NCBI RefSeq assembly: GCF_036346105.1
Contig: NZ_CP107811.1
Span: 3,786,501 to 3,850,500 of the forward strand
From: Streptomyces sp. NBC_00539
Lineage (GTDB): Bacteria > Actinomycetota > Actinomycetes > Streptomycetales > Streptomycetaceae
Direction of reading: 5' to 3'
Length of the DNA stretch: 64,000 bases
In this document: piece after piece, positions 8,057-17,100 of the stretch
How positions within the stretch are numbered: position 1 is the stretch's first letter
How the letters are laid out: every line of letters starts with the position of its first letter
Translations under genes and position numbers: made by a program
The notes under the pieces: model-generated
Told to the model about the DNA's origin: nothing
Database searches by the model: none
The model's input: the letters and a program-made list of their open reading frames with translations, nothing else

Positions 8057-9127
8057 GTGTCCAATAAGCCGGTGAGAGCACAGGCCATGGGGTCCGCAGG
8101 AGTGACGGCGGCCCAGAATTCAGCCGTGGGCGAACAAGCCCCCGGAGCGTCGCCCTCGGAGGTTCCTCCGAGTCCCCAGGGCAAAGGTTCGACCAAGAAA
8201 CAAGCGTCCGGGCGGGCCGCGAAGCAGGCGTCCGCTCCGGCCCCGAAGCAAGCGTCCGGGCGGGCCGCGAAGCAGACGGCCGGCCCGGCCCCGAAGCAGG
8301 CGTCCGGTCCGGCCCCTGAGCGGGCGTCCGGGGGGCCCGCCAAGCGGCCCAAGCCGGAATCCCGCCTCGCGATGATCCGCAGGGCCCGCCGGATCAACCG
8401 GGAGCTGGCCGAGGTGTACCCGTACGCGCATCCGGAACTGGATTTCCGCAACCCGTTCGAGCTCCTGGTCGCCACCGTCCTCTCCGCGCAGACCACCGAC
8501 CTGCGCGTGAACCAGACGACCCCGGCCCTGTTCGCCGCCTACCCGAGCCCCGAGGCCATGGCCGCGGCCGCCCCGGAGGATCTGGAGGAGCTGATCCGGC
8601 CGACCGGGTTCTTCCGGGCCAAGTCGCGCTCCCTCCTCGGGCTCTCGCAAGCGCTGTGCGAGAAGTTCGGCGGAGAGGTGCCGGGCCGGATAGAAGACCT
8701 GGTGACCCTGCCCGGCGTGGGCCGCAAGACGGCCAACGTGGTCCTCGGCAACGCCTTCGGCGTCCCGGGGATCACCGTCGACACGCACTTCGGCCGGCTG
8801 GTGCGCCGCTTCAAGTGGACCGAGCAGGAGGACCCGGAGAAGGTCGAGGAAGAGATCTGCGCGATCTTCCCCAAGAGCGAGTGGACGATGCTCTCGCACC
8901 GCGTCGTCTTCCACGGCCGCCGGATCTGCCATGCCCGCAAGCCCGCTTGCGGCGCTTGCCCGATCGCCCCGCTCTGCCCGTCGTACGGCGAGGGCGAGAC
9001 CGATCCCGAGAAGGCGCGGATGCTGCTCAAGTACGAGAAGGGCGGCCAGCCCGGCCAGCGGCTGAGCCCGCCGCCGGACTATCCGGGGCTGCCCGCACCA
9101 CCGCTGGGCGGCGCCCCGGCGCCCTGA
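8057..9127 (+). CDS. nth: Endonuclease III with a repetitive N-terminal extension
   Basis: DNA glycosylase/AP lyase for oxidised pyrimidines, 356 residues. The catalytic domain begins near residue 100. It has the helix-hairpin-helix [12 protein letters not shown] with the catalytic Lys nearby, the Asp in [11 protein letters not shown], and the [4Fe-4S] cluster pattern C-x6-C-x2-C-x5-C in [18 protein letters not shown]. coli Nth is 211 residues; here about 100 residues precede the domain, including repeats of KQASGRAA / KQASGPAP type rich in Ala, Lys and Pro, probably disordered and basic. The -10 at 8045 supports the GTG 8057 start, so the extension is likely translated. Confidence 0.93.
   Translation: MSNKPVRAQAMGSAGVTAAQNSAVGEQAPGASPSEVPPSPQGKGSTKKQASGRAAKQASAPAPKQASGRAAKQTAGPAPKQASGPAPERASGGPAKRPKPESRLAMIRRARRINRELAEVYPYAHPELDFRNPFELLVATVLSAQTTDLRVNQTTPALFAAYPSPEAMAAAAPEDLEELIRPTGFFRAKSRSLLGLSQALCEKFGGEVPGRIEDLVTLPGVGRKTANVVLGNAFGVPGITVDTHFGRLVRRFKWTEQEDPEKVEEEICAIFPKSEWTMLSHRVVFHGRRICHARKPACGACPIAPLCPSYGEGETDPEKARMLLKYEKGGQPGQRLSPPPDYPGLPAPPLGGAPAP
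8194..8337 (+). repeat. Short imperfect repeats in the nth 5' coding region
   Basis: Several copies of a roughly 24-base unit of the form aagcaggcgtccgg followed by (c/t)cggcc, encoding KQASG(R/P)A(A/P) motifs. Confidence 0.5.
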
Positions 9128-9242
9128 GAGCGGAACGCGGCGCCGCGAGGCGGCCCGCAGAGGAACGAAACCGGCGCCGGGCCACGTTGAGCGGGTGTCG
9201 CCGTCGCCGGGGTGGACACGGATCCAGGGAGCAGGGGTGCCT

Positions 9243-10001
9243 ATGACGCGGGGTACGAGGGACGAGAGCATGACGGGCGCGCCGGTGGGCGGGTCGGAGG
9301 CCCCGGGTGATGAGTCGTACGTCGGCCCCCGCGGCGGCGTGACCCTGAGCACCCGGGGGCTTCCCGCCTGGCTGGGCCCGGTGGTGGAGGCCGCGCGCAC
9401 GGTGCGGCCCCACCAGCTGAGCCGGTTCCTGCCCCCCGAGGACGGGCGGGGCCGCCAGTCCGCCGTGCTGATCCTCTTCGGTGAAGGCCCGCGCGGCCCG
9501 GAGCTGCTGCTCCAGGAACGGGCGGGGAGCCTGCGTTCCCACGCGGGCCAGCCCTCCTTCCCGGGCGGCGCCCTCGACCCCGAGGACGGCGATCCGCACA
9601 CCACGGGCCCGCTGCGCGCCGCCCTGCGGGAGGCCCAGGAGGAGACCGGCCTCGATCCCGCCGGGGTCCAGCTCTTCGGGGCGCTGCCCCGCCTCTACAT
9701 CCCGGTCAGCGAGTTCGTCGTGACCCCGGTGCTCGGGTGGTGGCGGGTCCCGACCCCGGTCGGCGCCGTGGACCCGGCGGAGACGGCCCGGGTCTTCACG
9801 GTGCCGGTGGCGGATCTCGCGGACCCGGCGCACCGTGTGACGGCCGTGCACCCGAGCGGTCATCTGGGCCCCGCTTTCACCGTCGAATCGGCTCTGGTCT
9901 GGGGTTTCACCGCCGGGGTGATCGACCGGTTGCTCCACTTCGCGGGGTGGGAGCGGGAGTGGGACCGCTCACGTGAGGTCACGATCGACTGGCGCGCATG
10001 A
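9243..10001 (+). CDS. Nudix hydrolase, coenzyme A pyrophosphatase-like
   Basis: Nudix protein of about 252 residues. The segment LLQERAGSLRSHAGQPSFPG matches the UPF0035 signature that precedes the Nudix box in CoA pyrophosphatases (NudL/Nudt7 type), and the box itself ends REAQEETG. Such enzymes cleave CoA and its derivatives to 4'-phosphopantetheine and 3',5'-ADP. ATG 9243 has GGGAGCAGGGG upstream; GTG 9195 would add 16 residues. The stop lies just before the MarP-like gene, with which it is probably co-transcribed. Confidence 0.86.
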   Translation: MTRGTRDESMTGAPVGGSEAPGDESYVGPRGGVTLSTRGLPAWLGPVVEAARTVRPHQLSRFLPPEDGRGRQSAVLILFGEGPRGPELLLQERAGSLRSHAGQPSFPGGALDPEDGDPHTTGPLRAALREAQEETGLDPAGVQLFGALPRLYIPVSEFVVTPVLGWWRVPTPVGAVDPAETARVFTVPVADLADPAHRVTAVHPSGHLGPAFTVESALVWGFTAGVIDRLLHFAGWEREWDRSREVTIDWRA

Positions 10002-10014
10002 GACGGTGGCCCAC

Positions 10015-11217
10015 GTGAACGTGCTGGACATCCTGTTGCTGGTCGCCGCCGTGTGGTTCGCGATCGTCGGCTACCGCCAGGGCTTCGTCGTCGGCATCCT
10101 GTCGGTGATCGGCTTCCTGGGCGGTGGTCTCATCGCCGTGTCCCTGCTGCCTTTGATCTGGGACCAGGTCACGGACAACGGCACCCAGGTGTCCACCACC
10201 GTCGTGGTGATCGCCGTCGTCGTGATCATCATCTGTGCCTCGATCGGCCAGGCCCTCACCACCCATCTGGGCAGCAGGCTCAGACGCCACATCACCTGGT
10301 CCCCGGCCCGCGCGATCGACGCGACGGGCGGGGCGCTGGTGAACGTGGTCGCGATGCTGCTGGTCGCGTGGCTGATCGGTTCCGCGCTCGCCGGGACCTC
10401 ACTGCCCACCCTGGGCAAGGAGGTCCGCAACTCCAAGGTGCTGCTCGGCGTGTCGCGGGTGATGCCGGCGCAGGCGAACACCTGGTTCTCGGATTTCAGT
10501 GCGACCCTGGCGCAAAACGGTTTCCCCCAGGTGTTCAGCCCGTTCTCCAACGAGCCGATCACCGAGGTGCGGTCGCCCGATCCGGCGCTCGCCCGCAGCG
10601 GCGTCGCCGACCTCGCCAAGCGGTCGATCGTGAAGGTCGTGGGAACCGCGCCCAGTTGCAGCAAGGTGCTGGAGGGCACGGGCTTCGTCTTCGCGCCCGG
10701 CAAGGTCATGACCAACGCGCACGTCGTCGGCGGGGTCGCCGAGCCGACCGTGCAGGTGGGCGGCGAGGGCAAGCTCTACGACGGCAAGGTGGTGCTCTAC
10801 GACTGGGAGCGTGACATCGCCGTCCTGGACGTGCCCAAGCTGAGGGCGCCCGCGCTGGAGTTCACCGACAAGGACGCGGTGAGCGGCAGCGATGCGATCG
10901 TGGCCGGCTTCCCGGAAAACGGTGCATACGACATCCGCTCGGCGCGCGTACGCGGCCGGATCAACGCCAACGGTCCGGACATCTACCACCGCGGCACGGT
11001 CCGACGGGACGTGTACTCCCTGTTCGCGACGGTCCGCCAGGGCAACTCCGGCGGTCCGCTCCTGACGCCCGACGGCAAGGTGTACGGGGTCGTCTTCGCC
11101 AAGTCCCTCGACGACCCCGACACCGGCTACGCCCTGACGGCGGACGAGATCCGCGACGACATCCGCAGCGGGAAGGCCGCCCAGCAACGGGTCGACAGCC
11201 AGGGCTGCGCGCTCTGA
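10015..11217 (+). CDS. MarP-like membrane-bound serine protease
   Basis: Protein of 400 residues with four N-terminal membrane segments of colicin-V-production (CvpA) type over residues 1-135, then an extracytoplasmic trypsin-fold domain. The catalytic triad is visible as H236 (TNAHVVGG), D267 (RDIAVLDV) and S345 (QGNSGGPLL). The mycobacterial homologue MarP is a periplasmic protease needed for acid resistance. Cys residues flank the domain. GTG 10015 is chosen for a clean VNVLDILLL start; GTG 10006 is possible. It follows the Nudix gene by 13 bases. Confidence 0.9.
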   Translation: MNVLDILLLVAAVWFAIVGYRQGFVVGILSVIGFLGGGLIAVSLLPLIWDQVTDNGTQVSTTVVVIAVVVIIICASIGQALTTHLGSRLRRHITWSPARAIDATGGALVNVVAMLLVAWLIGSALAGTSLPTLGKEVRNSKVLLGVSRVMPAQANTWFSDFSATLAQNGFPQVFSPFSNEPITEVRSPDPALARSGVADLAKRSIVKVVGTAPSCSKVLEGTGFVFAPGKVMTNAHVVGGVAEPTVQVGGEGKLYDGKVVLYDWERDIAVLDVPKLRAPALEFTDKDAVSGSDAIVAGFPENGAYDIRSARVRGRINANGPDIYHRGTVRRDVYSLFATVRQGNSGGPLLTPDGKVYGVVFAKSLDDPDTGYALTADEIRDDIRSGKAAQQRVDSQGCAL

Positions 11218-11250
11218 GCCGCGGCCCGGGCCGGGATTCCCGGGAGCGCC

Positions 11251-11424
11251 CTACATCCGCGGATGGCGCAGCCGGGCCGATACCCAGCGGGCCCGGCGGC
11301 GCAGGATGCGCGGAATCCCGAGTCGAGGGTCGTGGCCTTCGCGGCTTTCCCTCTCGTGGGTGCCCGGCGCGGCGGCCGAGCGGCGTTCGTGTGCGGTGTC
11401 ACCGTAGTCGTGCGTCCAGCCCAT
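11251..11424 (-). CDS. Small hypothetical protein, 57 residues
   Basis: Open frame from ATG 11424 to TAG 11251, beginning MGWTHDYGDTAHERR and ending with a strongly basic RILRRRARWVSARLRHPRM tail. About 80% of codons end in G or C, which argues for real coding in a stretch otherwise without a gene. The ribosome-binding site (GGAG) is very close to the ATG, so the start is uncertain. No family recognised; the arginine-rich end could bind nucleic acid or membrane. Confidence 0.45.
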   Translation of the reverse strand: MGWTHDYGDTAHERRSAAAPGTHERESREGHDPRLGIPRILRRRARWVSARLRHPRM

Positions 11425-11565
11425 ACTCCGAGCTGTGCCCGGGCCCCAAGGTCGGTAATCCCGTACGGGGCGGCCAATTGGCCTATGCGCCGGGCAATTG
11501 AACGACCGTCATACGAGCGTATGGGGGATGGTCCGAGGAGTCCGCCGAACGGCCGTCCGCCCGGT

Positions 11566-12525
11566 TCAGCGGTCCGGCTCGGGGTCCTTGAGCCAGTTCA
11601 CCAGCTCCGCCGAGAAGGCCGCGGGGTCCTCCTCGTGCGGGAAGTGCCCCAGCCCGTCGAACAGCCGCCAGCGGTAAGGGGCTTCGACGTACTCGCCGGA
11701 ACCGGCAGCGCTGCGCGTACGCATCACCGGATCGAGCGAGCCGTGCAGGTGCAGCGTCGGCACCCGCATCGGCCGCTTCATGCGCCGGTTGAACTGGAGC
11801 CCGTCGGGCCGGGCCATCGAACGCATCATCCAGCGGTACGGCTCGATCGAGCAGTGCGCGGTGGACGGGATGCACATCGCGCGCCGATACACCTCGACGT
11901 CGGCGTCCTCGGGCGGCACCGGACCGGACCACTCCCGGATCAGCCGGCCCACGAGCGCCCCGTCGTCGGCGACGAGCTGCCGTTCGGGGAGGAACGGCCG
12001 CTGGAACCCCCAGATGTGCGAACTCGCCCGGGTCTGGCCGAAGTCCGCGAGCATCGCCGCGCGCCAGCGGCGCGGGTGCGGCATGGAGGAGACCACCAGC
12101 CGGCGGACCAGCTTCGGCCGCATCACGGCCGCCGTCCAGGCGAGGTAACCGCCCAGGTCGTGTCCGACGAGGGCGGCGTCCGGCTCACCGAGGGACCGGA
12201 TGACGCCGGTGATGTCGAGCGCCAGGTTCGCCGGGTCGTAGCCGCGCGGCGTGCGGTCGCTGCCGCCCACCCCGCGCAGGTCCATCGCGACGGCGCGGTA
12301 TCCGGAGTCGGCGAGGGCGGTCAGCTGGTGCCGCCAGGTCCACCAGAACTGCGGGAAGCCGTGCAGCAGCAGCACCAACGGCCCGTCACCGAGCTCGGCC
12401 ACGTGGAACCGCGCGCCGTTGGCGGCGACGTCCCGGTGCGTCACCTCTTTCCCGCCGGGGATGTCGAGCCGTACCGCCGAGGCGGCCGTGGGCGGGGTGC
12501 CGGAAGCCGGCGAGGGCGCTGTCAT
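11566..12525 (-). CDS. Alpha/beta hydrolase, epoxide hydrolase-like
   Basis: Cytosolic alpha/beta-hydrolase of 319 residues. LLLHGFPQFWWTW carries the HGFP oxyanion motif, LVGHDLGGYLAW the nucleophile elbow with Asp as nucleophile (as in epoxide hydrolases and haloalkane dehalogenases rather than Ser), and GLGHFPHEEDP the catalytic His. This favours an epoxide-hydrolase-type ester-intermediate mechanism. The start overlaps the upstream holin-like gene by 4 bases. Substrate unknown. Confidence 0.87.
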   Translation of the reverse strand: MTAPSPASGTPPTAASAVRLDIPGGKEVTHRDVAANGARFHVAELGDGPLVLLLHGFPQFWWTWRHQLTALADSGYRAVAMDLRGVGGSDRTPRGYDPANLALDITGVIRSLGEPDAALVGHDLGGYLAWTAAVMRPKLVRRLVVSSMPHPRRWRAAMLADFGQTRASSHIWGFQRPFLPERQLVADDGALVGRLIREWSGPVPPEDADVEVYRRAMCIPSTAHCSIEPYRWMMRSMARPDGLQFNRRMKRPMRVPTLHLHGSLDPVMRTRSAAGSGEYVEAPYRWRLFDGLGHFPHEEDPAAFSAELVNWLKDPEPDR

Positions 12526-12980
12526 GAGGACGAGCGTGCCACACCCACAGCCTTGTCACTGACCGGGCGCGGGTGCGGCTTGACGGTCCCGACGACCGCC
12601 GCCGTCTGCTTGATGGAGGCGATGGACTTCTCCGGGGGCTTGACCTTCTTGAACTTCGAGACGGCCAGCAGCGCCGCCACTCCGGCGAGCAGCAGGAACG
12701 CGCCACCGACGATGAGGAAGGACCAGGCGAGCCCCAGCCCGAGGTTGTGGATCCCGTACGCCGCGGCGAAGCTCAGCACCGGCAGGGAGAACAGTGCGAA
12801 CACCCCTGCGGTGGAGATCGCGGCCCCGCCGATGCCCGCGCGCTTGACGTCCTGGCGCAGCTCCGCCTTCGCGAGGGCGATCTCGTCGTGCACCAGGGCG
12901 GACATCTCGGCGGTCGCCGAGGCGACCAGCTGGCCGAGTGTGCGCTCGGCTCCTTCCACCCCTTGGTCCAACGCGCTCAT
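12522..12980 (-). CDS. Phage holin superfamily (DUF1469-type) membrane protein
   Basis: A 152-residue protein with an amphipathic N-terminal helical region (residues 1-45), two membrane segments at about 50-75 and 82-108, and a short basic C-terminal tail. This is the PF07332-type putative actinobacterial holin-X/3-6 family, chromosomal and not phage-derived. Function unknown. GGGAGAG precedes the ATG. Translationally coupled to the downstream hydrolase. Confidence 0.8.
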   Translation of the reverse strand: MSALDQGVEGAERTLGQLVASATAEMSALVHDEIALAKAELRQDVKRAGIGGAAISTAGVFALFSLPVLSFAAAYGIHNLGLGLAWSFLIVGGAFLLLAGVAALLAVSKFKKVKPPEKSIASIKQTAAVVGTVKPHPRPVSDKAVGVARSSS

Positions 12981-13032
12981 CGCTCTCTCCCTACGTCGTC
13001 CGTCGTCGACGGCTGTCCTCCGTCAGTTCAGA

Positions 13033-14469
13033 TCATGCCGGACGGTCGCGCTCTGCGCTGGACCCGGCCGCCGCTTCGTTTCCCGCGGGCGTCGCGGCCG
13101 CTGCCGCGAGGCGCCGGTGTTCCGCCGCCTTCTCCTCGTGGATGCGCGCCATGCGCAGGTGGTATTCGGGGTTGTCCAGTTCGTAGATGTCCGGGATGCC
13201 GTCGTGGTCCTCGTCGCGGTCCTCGGCCTCCGTCAGCGCCCTGTACTTGCGGTCGCGGAGCTTGAGCAGCACGCACGCGACGATCGCGGCCGTGAGCGAG
13301 CCGATCAGGACGGCGGCCTTGACCTCGTCGGTGAGCGTCTCGTCGCCGGCGAAGGCGAGTTCCCCGATGAGGAGGGACACCGTGAAGCCGATGCCGGCCA
13401 GCGAGGCGACCGCGAGCACGTCCGGCCAGGCGAGGTCCTCGTTCAGTTCGGCCTTGGTGAAGCGGGCCGCCAGCCAGGTGCCGCCGAAGATGCCCACGGT
13501 CTTGCCGACGACCAGACCGAGCACCACGCCGAGGGTCTCCGGCCGGGTGAAGACCTGGCCGATCGCCTTGTCGGAGAGGGAGACACCGGCGGCGAACAGG
13601 GCGAAGAGGGGGACGGCCAAGCCCGCCGAAAGGGGCCGTACGAGGTGTTCGATGTGCTCCCCGGGGGAAGTGTCCTCGCCCTCCTTGCGGCTGCAGCGCA
13701 GCATCAGGCCCATCGCGACACCCGCGATGGTGGCGTGGACCCCGCTGTTGTACATCAGCCCCCAGATCACGAGGGCGAGCGGGACGTAGACGTACCACCC
13801 GCGGACGCCGCTGCGGAGCAGGAACCAGAAGAGAGCGAGGCCCGCGACGGCGCCGCCGAGCGCCGGGAAGTCGATGTCGCTGGTGAAGAACACCGCGATG
13901 ATCAGGATGGCGAAGAGGTCGTCCACGACCGCGAGGGTCAGCAGGAACGCGCGCAGGGCCGACGGCAGGGAAGTGCCGATGACCGCGAGGACCGCGAGCG
14001 CGAAGGCGATGTCGGTGGCGGTCGGGACCGCCCAGCCGTCCGTCGAACCGCCGCCGACCAGGTTGACGAGTACGTAGACCACCGCGGGCATGACCATGCC
14101 GCTGAGGGCGGCGATCACCGGGAGGGCGGCCGCCTTGGGGTCGCGCAGGTCGCCCGCGACGAGTTCGCGCTTGAGCTCGATGCCGGCGACGAAGAAGAAG
14201 ACGGCGAGCAGGCCGTCCGCCGCCCAGTGCTGGAGGGAGAGGTCCAGGCCGAGCGAGCTGGGGCCGATGTGGAAGGACCGCACGCTGTCATAGGCGCCCG
14301 CGATCGGGGGGACGTTGGCCCAGACGAGTGCGGTGATCGCGGCCACCAGGAGGAGCACGCCGCCGACGGTTTCGGTCCGCAGGGCGTCGGCGACGAAGCG
14401 GCGCTCGGGCAGCGAGAGCCGGCCGAGCAGCTTGCGGCGCTGGTGGTCGGTGGGACTGGGCGCGGCCAC
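13033..14469 (-). CDS. nhaA: Na+/H+ antiporter NhaA
   Basis: Sodium/proton antiporter of the NhaA family, 478 residues with about 12 membrane helices. Family signatures are visible: TVGGVLLLVAAITALVWAN in helix I, FFFVAGIELKREL in helix II, and the ion-binding helix V motif AVVDDLFAILI with its paired aspartates. The C-terminus carries a charged tail after LLKLRDRKYR. GTG 14469 is preferred over an upstream ATG because GGAGGTGCC lies 7 bases before it; the additional upstream frame would add an unconserved 30-residue head. Confidence 0.94.
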   Translation of the reverse strand: MAAPSPTDHQRRKLLGRLSLPERRFVADALRTETVGGVLLLVAAITALVWANVPPIAGAYDSVRSFHIGPSSLGLDLSLQHWAADGLLAVFFFVAGIELKRELVAGDLRDPKAAALPVIAALSGMVMPAVVYVLVNLVGGGSTDGWAVPTATDIAFALAVLAVIGTSLPSALRAFLLTLAVVDDLFAILIIAVFFTSDIDFPALGGAVAGLALFWFLLRSGVRGWYVYVPLALVIWGLMYNSGVHATIAGVAMGLMLRCSRKEGEDTSPGEHIEHLVRPLSAGLAVPLFALFAAGVSLSDKAIGQVFTRPETLGVVLGLVVGKTVGIFGGTWLAARFTKAELNEDLAWPDVLAVASLAGIGFTVSLLIGELAFAGDETLTDEVKAAVLIGSLTAAIVACVLLKLRDRKYRALTEAEDRDEDHDGIPDIYELDNPEYHLRMARIHEEKAAEHRRLAAAAATPAGNEAAAGSSAERDRPA

Positions 14470-14617
14470 TTGAGGCACCTCCGGGGCGGTTGGACGGCAT
14501 GGCGAAGCTCGTTGCCGACCAGACTTCCCGGCGCACCCTGAGTATTTCTTTACCTTCCTCATACTTTACAGGGAGTGCGCAAGGGCGTATCCGGCGATCT
14601 TCACTTTATGCGCGAAA

Positions 14618-14648
14618 GGGCCATCCGGCGCGCCGCACCGGATGGCCC
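14618..14648. terminator. Hairpin terminator between acsA and nhaA
   Basis: Perfect 11-bp stem GGGCCATCCGG / CCGGATGGCCC with a 9-base loop, about 120 bases past the acsA stop. Confidence 0.65.
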
Positions 14649-14680
14649 CGTCGGCGGTGTCAGGGCTGGCTGCTCCCTGG

Positions 14681-14725
14681 TTCCGACCGCTTCTGTTCCG
14701 ACCCGCTTCTGTTCCGACCCGCTTC
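14681..14725. repeat. 16-bp tandem repeat downstream of acsA
   Basis: Unit TTCCGACCCGCTTCTG in about 2.8 near-perfect copies (first copy one base shorter). Confidence 0.7.
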
Positions 14726-14768
14726 GCCCTGTTCGGCAGGGCCGTGCCGGGCTCGCTCCCGCCCCGGC

Positions 14769-16724
14769 TCAGTCCTCGGTGCCGGCGGCGGGCAGCTTGC
14801 TCTGGATCAGGTCCATCACGGAGGAGTCGGCGAGCGTGGTCACGTCACCGACGGCCCGGTTCTCCGCCACGTCACGCAGCAGACGGCGCATGATCTTGCC
14901 CGAGCGGGTCTTCGGCAGCTCCTGCACCGGCAGGATGCGCTTCGGCTTGGCGATCGGGCCGAGCGTCGCGCCCACGTGGTCACGCAGCTCCGCGACCAGG
15001 GTCTGCGTCTCGGACGCGCTGCCGCGCAGGATGACGAAGGCGACGATGGCCTGGCCGGTGGTCTCGTCGTTCGCACCCACCACCGCCGCCTCGGCGACCG
15101 AGGGGTGGGAGACGAGCGCCGACTCGACCTCTGTGGTCGAGATGTTGTGGCCGGAAACCAGCATCACGTCATCGACCCGGCCGAGCAGCCAGATGTCGCC
15201 GTCCTCGTCCTTCTTCGCGCCGTCACCCGCGAAGTACTTGCCCTCGAAGCGCGACCAGTAGGTGTCGATGAACCGCTGGTCGTCACCCCAGATGGTGCGC
15301 AGCATCGACGGCCACGGCTCGGTGAGCACCAGGTAGCCGCCCCCGCCGTCGGGGACCTCGCGGCCCTCGTCGTCCACGACCGTGGCGCCGATGCCCGGCA
15401 GGGCGCGCTGCGCCGAGCCCGGCTTGGTCTCGGTGACGCCCGGGAGCGGGGAGATCATCATGGCGCCGGTCTCGGTCTGCCACCAGGTGTCCACGATCGG
15501 GCAGCGGTCGCCGCCGATGTTCTTGCGGTACCAGATCCAGGCCTCGGGGTTGATCGGCTCGCCCACCGAGCCGAGGACCCGCAGGCTCGACAGGTCGAAC
15601 TTCGCGGGGATGTCGTCGCCCCACTTCATGAACGTCCGGATCGCCGTGGGCGCGGTGTAGAGGATGGTGACGCCGTACTTCTGCACGACCTCCCAGAACC
15701 GGCCCTGGTGCGGGGTGTCCGGGGTGCCCTCGTACATCACCTGGGTGGCGCCGTTGGCGAGCGGACCGTAGACGATGTAGGAGTGCCCGGTCACCCAGCC
15801 GATGTCGGCCGTGCACCAGTAGACGTCCGTCTCCGGCTTGAGGTCGAACACCGCGTGGTGGGTGTACGCGGCCTGCGTGAGGTAGCCGCCGGAGGTGTGC
15901 AGGATGCCCTTGGGCTTACCCGTGGTCCCCGAGGTGTACAGGATGAACAGCGGGTGCTCGGCGTCGAAGGCCTGCGGGGTGTGCTCCGCGGACTGGCGCT
16001 CGACGATGTCGTGCCACCAGACGTCGCGGCCCTCGGTGAAGGCGGTGTCCTGGCCGGTGCGGCGCACGACGAGGACGTGCTCGACCTGCGGGCACTTGGC
16101 GACGGCCTCGTCGATGGCGGGCTTGAGCGCGCTGGGCTTGCCGCGGCGGTAGCCGCCGTCGGAGGTGATGACCAGCTTGGCGTCGGCGTCCTGGATGCGG
16201 GAGGCGACGGCGTCGGCGGAGAAACCGCCGAAGACCACCGAGTGGGCGGCGCCGACGCGGGCGCAGGCGAGCATCGCGACGACGGCCTCGGGGATCATCG
16301 GCAGGTAGACCGCCACCCGGTCGCCGGCCCGCACGCCCAGCTCGGTCAGGGCGTTGGCGGCCTTGGAGACCTCGTCCTTGAGCTCGGCGTAGGTGATCGC
16401 GCGGCTGTCGCCGGGCTCACCTTCGAAGTGCAGGGCGACGCGGTCGCCGTTGCCGGCCTCGACGTGCCGGTCGACGCAGTTGTACGCGACGTTCAGCTTG
16501 CCGTCCGCGAACCACTTCGCGAAGGGCGGGTTGGTCCAGTCGAGCGTCTGCGTCGGTTCGGTGGCCCAGGTCAGCCGCCGGGCCTGCTCGGCCCAGAAGC
16601 CCAGCCGGTCCGCCTCGGCCTGTGCGTACGCAGCCCCTGTCACGTTGGCAGCGGCGGCCAGGTCGGCAGGGGGAGCGAATCGGCGCTCCTCCTTCAACAG
16701 GTTGGCCAGGCTTTCATTGCTCAC
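14769..16724 (-). CDS. acsA: Acetyl-coenzyme A synthetase
   Basis: Forms acetyl-CoA from acetate, ATP and CoA through acetyl-AMP. It is 651 residues, the normal length. The adenylate-forming AMP motif YTSGTTGKPKG is present, as are the WWQTETG and YWSRF...YFAGDGAKKDEDGD core motifs. Near the C-terminus KTRSGKIMRRLLR carries the catalytic Lys that is reversibly acetylated in this family. GTG 16724 is preferred for its AAAGGGAG ribosome-binding site and MSNESL start; an upstream ATG at 16766 is possible. Confidence 0.96.
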   Translation of the reverse strand: MSNESLANLLKEERRFAPPADLAAAANVTGAAYAQAEADRLGFWAEQARRLTWATEPTQTLDWTNPPFAKWFADGKLNVAYNCVDRHVEAGNGDRVALHFEGEPGDSRAITYAELKDEVSKAANALTELGVRAGDRVAVYLPMIPEAVVAMLACARVGAAHSVVFGGFSADAVASRIQDADAKLVITSDGGYRRGKPSALKPAIDEAVAKCPQVEHVLVVRRTGQDTAFTEGRDVWWHDIVERQSAEHTPQAFDAEHPLFILYTSGTTGKPKGILHTSGGYLTQAAYTHHAVFDLKPETDVYWCTADIGWVTGHSYIVYGPLANGATQVMYEGTPDTPHQGRFWEVVQKYGVTILYTAPTAIRTFMKWGDDIPAKFDLSSLRVLGSVGEPINPEAWIWYRKNIGGDRCPIVDTWWQTETGAMMISPLPGVTETKPGSAQRALPGIGATVVDDEGREVPDGGGGYLVLTEPWPSMLRTIWGDDQRFIDTYWSRFEGKYFAGDGAKKDEDGDIWLLGRVDDVMLVSGHNISTTEVESALVSHPSVAEAAVVGANDETTGQAIVAFVILRGSASETQTLVAELRDHVGATLGPIAKPKRILPVQELPKTRSGKIMRRLLRDVAENRAVGDVTTLADSSVMDLIQSKLPAAGTED

Positions 16725-17100
16725 GACATCTCCCTTTCCCAGGGTGTCCGTTGTGTCCCCGGGCATAGCTCATCAGTCAGCGGCCCAGGTGACAAGGGGT
16801 AGCCGAAAATTGGTTTAGACCTATAGCACGGCTGAGCCCATGCCGATGACCCCTTCCCGCTGCGGTGCGCAGCGCCGCACGGCATGGTGCGGTGCGGTGC
16901 AGTGCGGCGCAGTGCGGGAAGGGGCCACGCAGTGGCACGGATACGGGAGGTTATCCGTTCGCGGGCACCGCGGGCCTTGGCGTGGCCGATTCCCTACGGT
17001 GCGGGCCGGCGGTGCGGGGCCGGCGCGGCGGGGCCGGCGCGGCGGGACTGACGGTGCCGGACCCGGGCGGGGCGGACCGGGTCCGGGCCCTGCCGCGCGG
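16725..17100. other. acsA upstream / SulP downstream intergenic region
   Basis: About 375 bases without a convincing gene. Contains the acsA promoter region (an AT-rich stretch around 16805-16828) and a large imperfect hairpin at 16850-16924. The rest is GC-rich and uninformative. Confidence 0.45.
16850..16924. terminator. Long hairpin with internal GTGCG repeats
   Basis: Outer arms CCCCTTCCCGC (16850-16860) and GCGGGAAGGGG (16914-16924) enclose several GGTGCGGTGC-type repeats. Probably ends transcription from the SulP fusion gene. Confidence 0.45.

Larger units (their letters stand above)
14470..14768. other. nhaA/acsA intergenic region
   Basis: About 300 bases with no gene. It holds the nhaA promoter, a terminator-like hairpin at 14618-14648 and a 16-bp tandem repeat at 14681-14725. 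The stretch before nhaA (14545-14615) is locally AT-rich. Confidence 0.5.

Noticed and set aside
11263-14541. 1092-codon open frame on the plus strand
   Set aside because: Antisense to the hydrolase, holin-like and nhaA genes; translation is repetitive Arg/Gly/Asp/Glu.
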